Assembly (NCBI GenBank): GCA_945879145.1 | Contig: CAMCUZ010000009.1 | Span: forward strand, 1-64,000 | Direction: 5' to 3' | Source of the DNA: an uncultured Mediterranea sp. | Lineage (GTDB): Bacteria; Bacteroidota; Bacteroidia; Bacteroidales; Bacteroidaceae | DNA: 64,000 bases | Shown: one piece after another, positions 63,601-64,000 of the stretch | Layout of the letters: each line of letters opens with the position of its first letter | Position numbering within the stretch: position 1 is the stretch's first letter | Translations under genes and position numbers: made by a program | The notes under the pieces: model-generated | Told to the model about the DNA's origin: nothing | Databases searched by the model: none | Seen by the model: only the letters and a program-made list of their open reading frames with translations

Positions 63601-64000
63601 CCAGACGTTGACCACTCACCTCATCTCGGTAGAGGTAGATGGAATCGCTACCGGCCACCCCGAAGTAGATGACCGCCGGATGATCAGCATCGAAGGTGAG
63701 CTGCTGCCGATAGACCAAACGGTTCACCCCCTTGGGCAGACGGGTGTCACCCTGTGAGAAGAGTACAAAGGGGGCCAACGTGTCCCTGACGGTACGTGTA
63801 TCTGCGGTAGAGGCTTCAAGCACACAGCGGTAGCGACCCGAAGGCAGTGAACGCCAGGAGTGCAAATCATTCAGTTGATTCAAGTGGAGCAGACCTTCGA
63901 CCACAGGATGGGTGTAATCGGTTTTCTCCTCTCCAGTAGCATAGAGCACATAGCGGCCCACCGCCTCTATCCGTTCACCCAGCAGATTCTCTACGCCAAC
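60653..64000 (-). CDS. Alpha-2-macroglobulin-like protein (3' part)
   Basis: The reading frame is open to the end of the window, so the N-terminus is missing; 1115 residues are visible out of perhaps 1800-1900. Recognisable are macroglobulin beta domains, the A2M core block (VAPQRLTRWNFIGFAHTQQM, then AKEFMLQPQWPRYVRVGDEM) and an alpha/alpha-barrel domain toward the C-terminus. The thioester motif CxEQ is absent: the expected place reads LPDFEQPETDNAI. Bacterial members guard the periplasm by trapping proteases; the thioester-free class is common in Bacteroidetes. It ends 83 bp before the DUF1573 gene start on the same strand. Confidence 0.88.
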   Translation of the reverse strand, partial: VGVENLLGERIEAVGRYVLYATGEEKTDYTHPVVEGLLHLNQLNDLHSWRSLPSGRYRCVLEASTADTRTVRDTLAPFVLFSQGDTRLPKGVNRLVYRQQLTFDADHPAVIYFGVAGSDSIYLYRDEVSGQRLVKQELQVLSDTLMRIEIPYCEAYGKELQLALGYVKEGLLHLDKFQLSKPDQPKRLQLKWNVMRNQLIPGQQEEWQLQVLQDGKGCAAELMALLYDASLDRFVSHDPTFTLSRARTFIYSYSWHSQPHPLPYRSFNFPWKAAKVPAWAFDELAWPQSSLHQLGGVMLMPVELRASNRVMASAATDQLIMEEKVMMEEESGVQAKEVKEKPFQLRDKLNETAFFYPQLATDAEGNVTLRFVAPQRLTRWNFIGFAHTQQMWTGVLRSTVVTAKEFMLQPQWPRYVRVGDEMELSATITNQTAQPQQGRVKLTLFDPLTEQVLQVKKLSFAVQPMGSEVVRFPLHLTEERAVVGLRMVADGELFSDGEQLVVPVLGRKVLVTETIPLVLHGKSNYTISLDTLFNGRSPQATQRQLTLEMAGHPAWYAVAALPDFEQPETDNAICWAASFYGESLGLHLVKQHPEIERLFTAWRAQGVEQQALRSRLEQQEELKELLLAESPWVMEAESETERQLRIARFFDVNQMNYRLTTALAKLRQMQLPSGAWGWFAGMHGNSFVTQFVLQQFYRLPMLTGEPLTAEAAEMARKGMHYLHEEALARYKERHRATHPDNPPVATQQELDYLYLLAISGAPLTEAQRKVADESLRLWEAARGATSLAQKARLVVVLLAHGKKEDAAEVVQSIKEHLTWTTDRGAYLAMNEPLVWGMNNISIHVACMEALQRVGGEEELLEQMKVWLLLQKQTRSWNQQVASADAVYALLMQGRRGAWQQSGHVRLTLGKEQIDTSSSEALDGVAAIQRSFGEGDAALNSRTLQVEKMDEGMAWGALYARSLVPVEEVKAYGQGLQVEKQLYVERIDAAGHSRLERMVEGVTRVAVGDKVVARLVLRTDRSMDFVQLKDQRGACFEPLSVYSGYRWNRGLGYYLDVKDASATYFFDHLPKGVHVLEHAYRVVRAGAYEAGMASMQCAYAPEFAAHSATQRVEIVR

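Overview
The window is a contiguous piece of a Bacteroidales chromosome, most likely a Bacteroidaceae member (Bacteroides/Phocaeicola-like). Evidence: a SusC/SusD pair, GldE, Rng, a NADP-type GdhA and surface lipoproteins of Bacteroides type; almost no Shine-Dalgarno sequences; and about twenty upstream regions carrying the Bacteroidota -7 element TAnnTTTG, several with a TTTG -33 element about 20 bp away. No IS element, prophage, rRNA operon or CRISPR array was seen. It reads as core chromosome with a few repeat-rich intergenic islands.

Layout. 1-2.6 kb: secreted DUF1349 protein, GH109-like oxidoreductase, YfcE-type phosphoesterase. 2.6-9.6 kb: a phosphate module, ppk1, a Pit transporter with a PhoU-like tail, and a PhoB/PhoR-type pair, with tandem Pho-box-like repeats between ppk1 and pit. 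9.6-15.5 kb: PPTase, gldE, ssb, mutY (minus), then HU, a 30-residue COX24/bS22-type protein and rng (plus). 15.5-24 kb: inositol-phosphate synthase, an NtrB/NtrC-type pair beside a TolC gene that has a sigma-54 promoter and two palindromic upstream sites, a MATE exporter and an M24 peptidase. 24-32 kb: gdhA, thioesterase, FabK-like flavoprotein, leucine-rich repeat protein, ABC-F protein, grpE and dnaJ.

32-44 kb: Wzz and Wza-like polysaccharide export proteins, tRNA-Thr(CGU), mltG, a 700-bp gene-free island with three kinds of repeats and a 6S-like RNA of Bacteroidales-1 type, then thrS-infC-rpmI-rplT, and ruvX-def-TPR. 44-49 kb: an envelope operon in which a YjbH-type outer-membrane protein seems split over two genes around a His-Asp-tailed lipoprotein, ending in an OmpA-family gene. 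49-52.5 kb: DUF3805 protein, Uup-type ABC-F, PHP phosphatase. 52.7-64 kb: an isolated susCD pair, meaB, a DUF1573 protein and the 3' part of an alpha-2-macroglobulin-like gene cut by the window end.

How they work together: the phosphate block joins uptake, storage and sensing under one likely regulon. The NtrC-type block looks like a self-contained circuit controlling an outer-membrane channel. Two separate loci (Wza/Wzz and split YjbH) point to exopolysaccharide export without adjacent glycosyltransferases. A palindromic repeat around GGGCGGAAAATATTCCGCCC occurs in four intergenic sites. Functions are inferred from recognisable motifs by eye; no database search was run.
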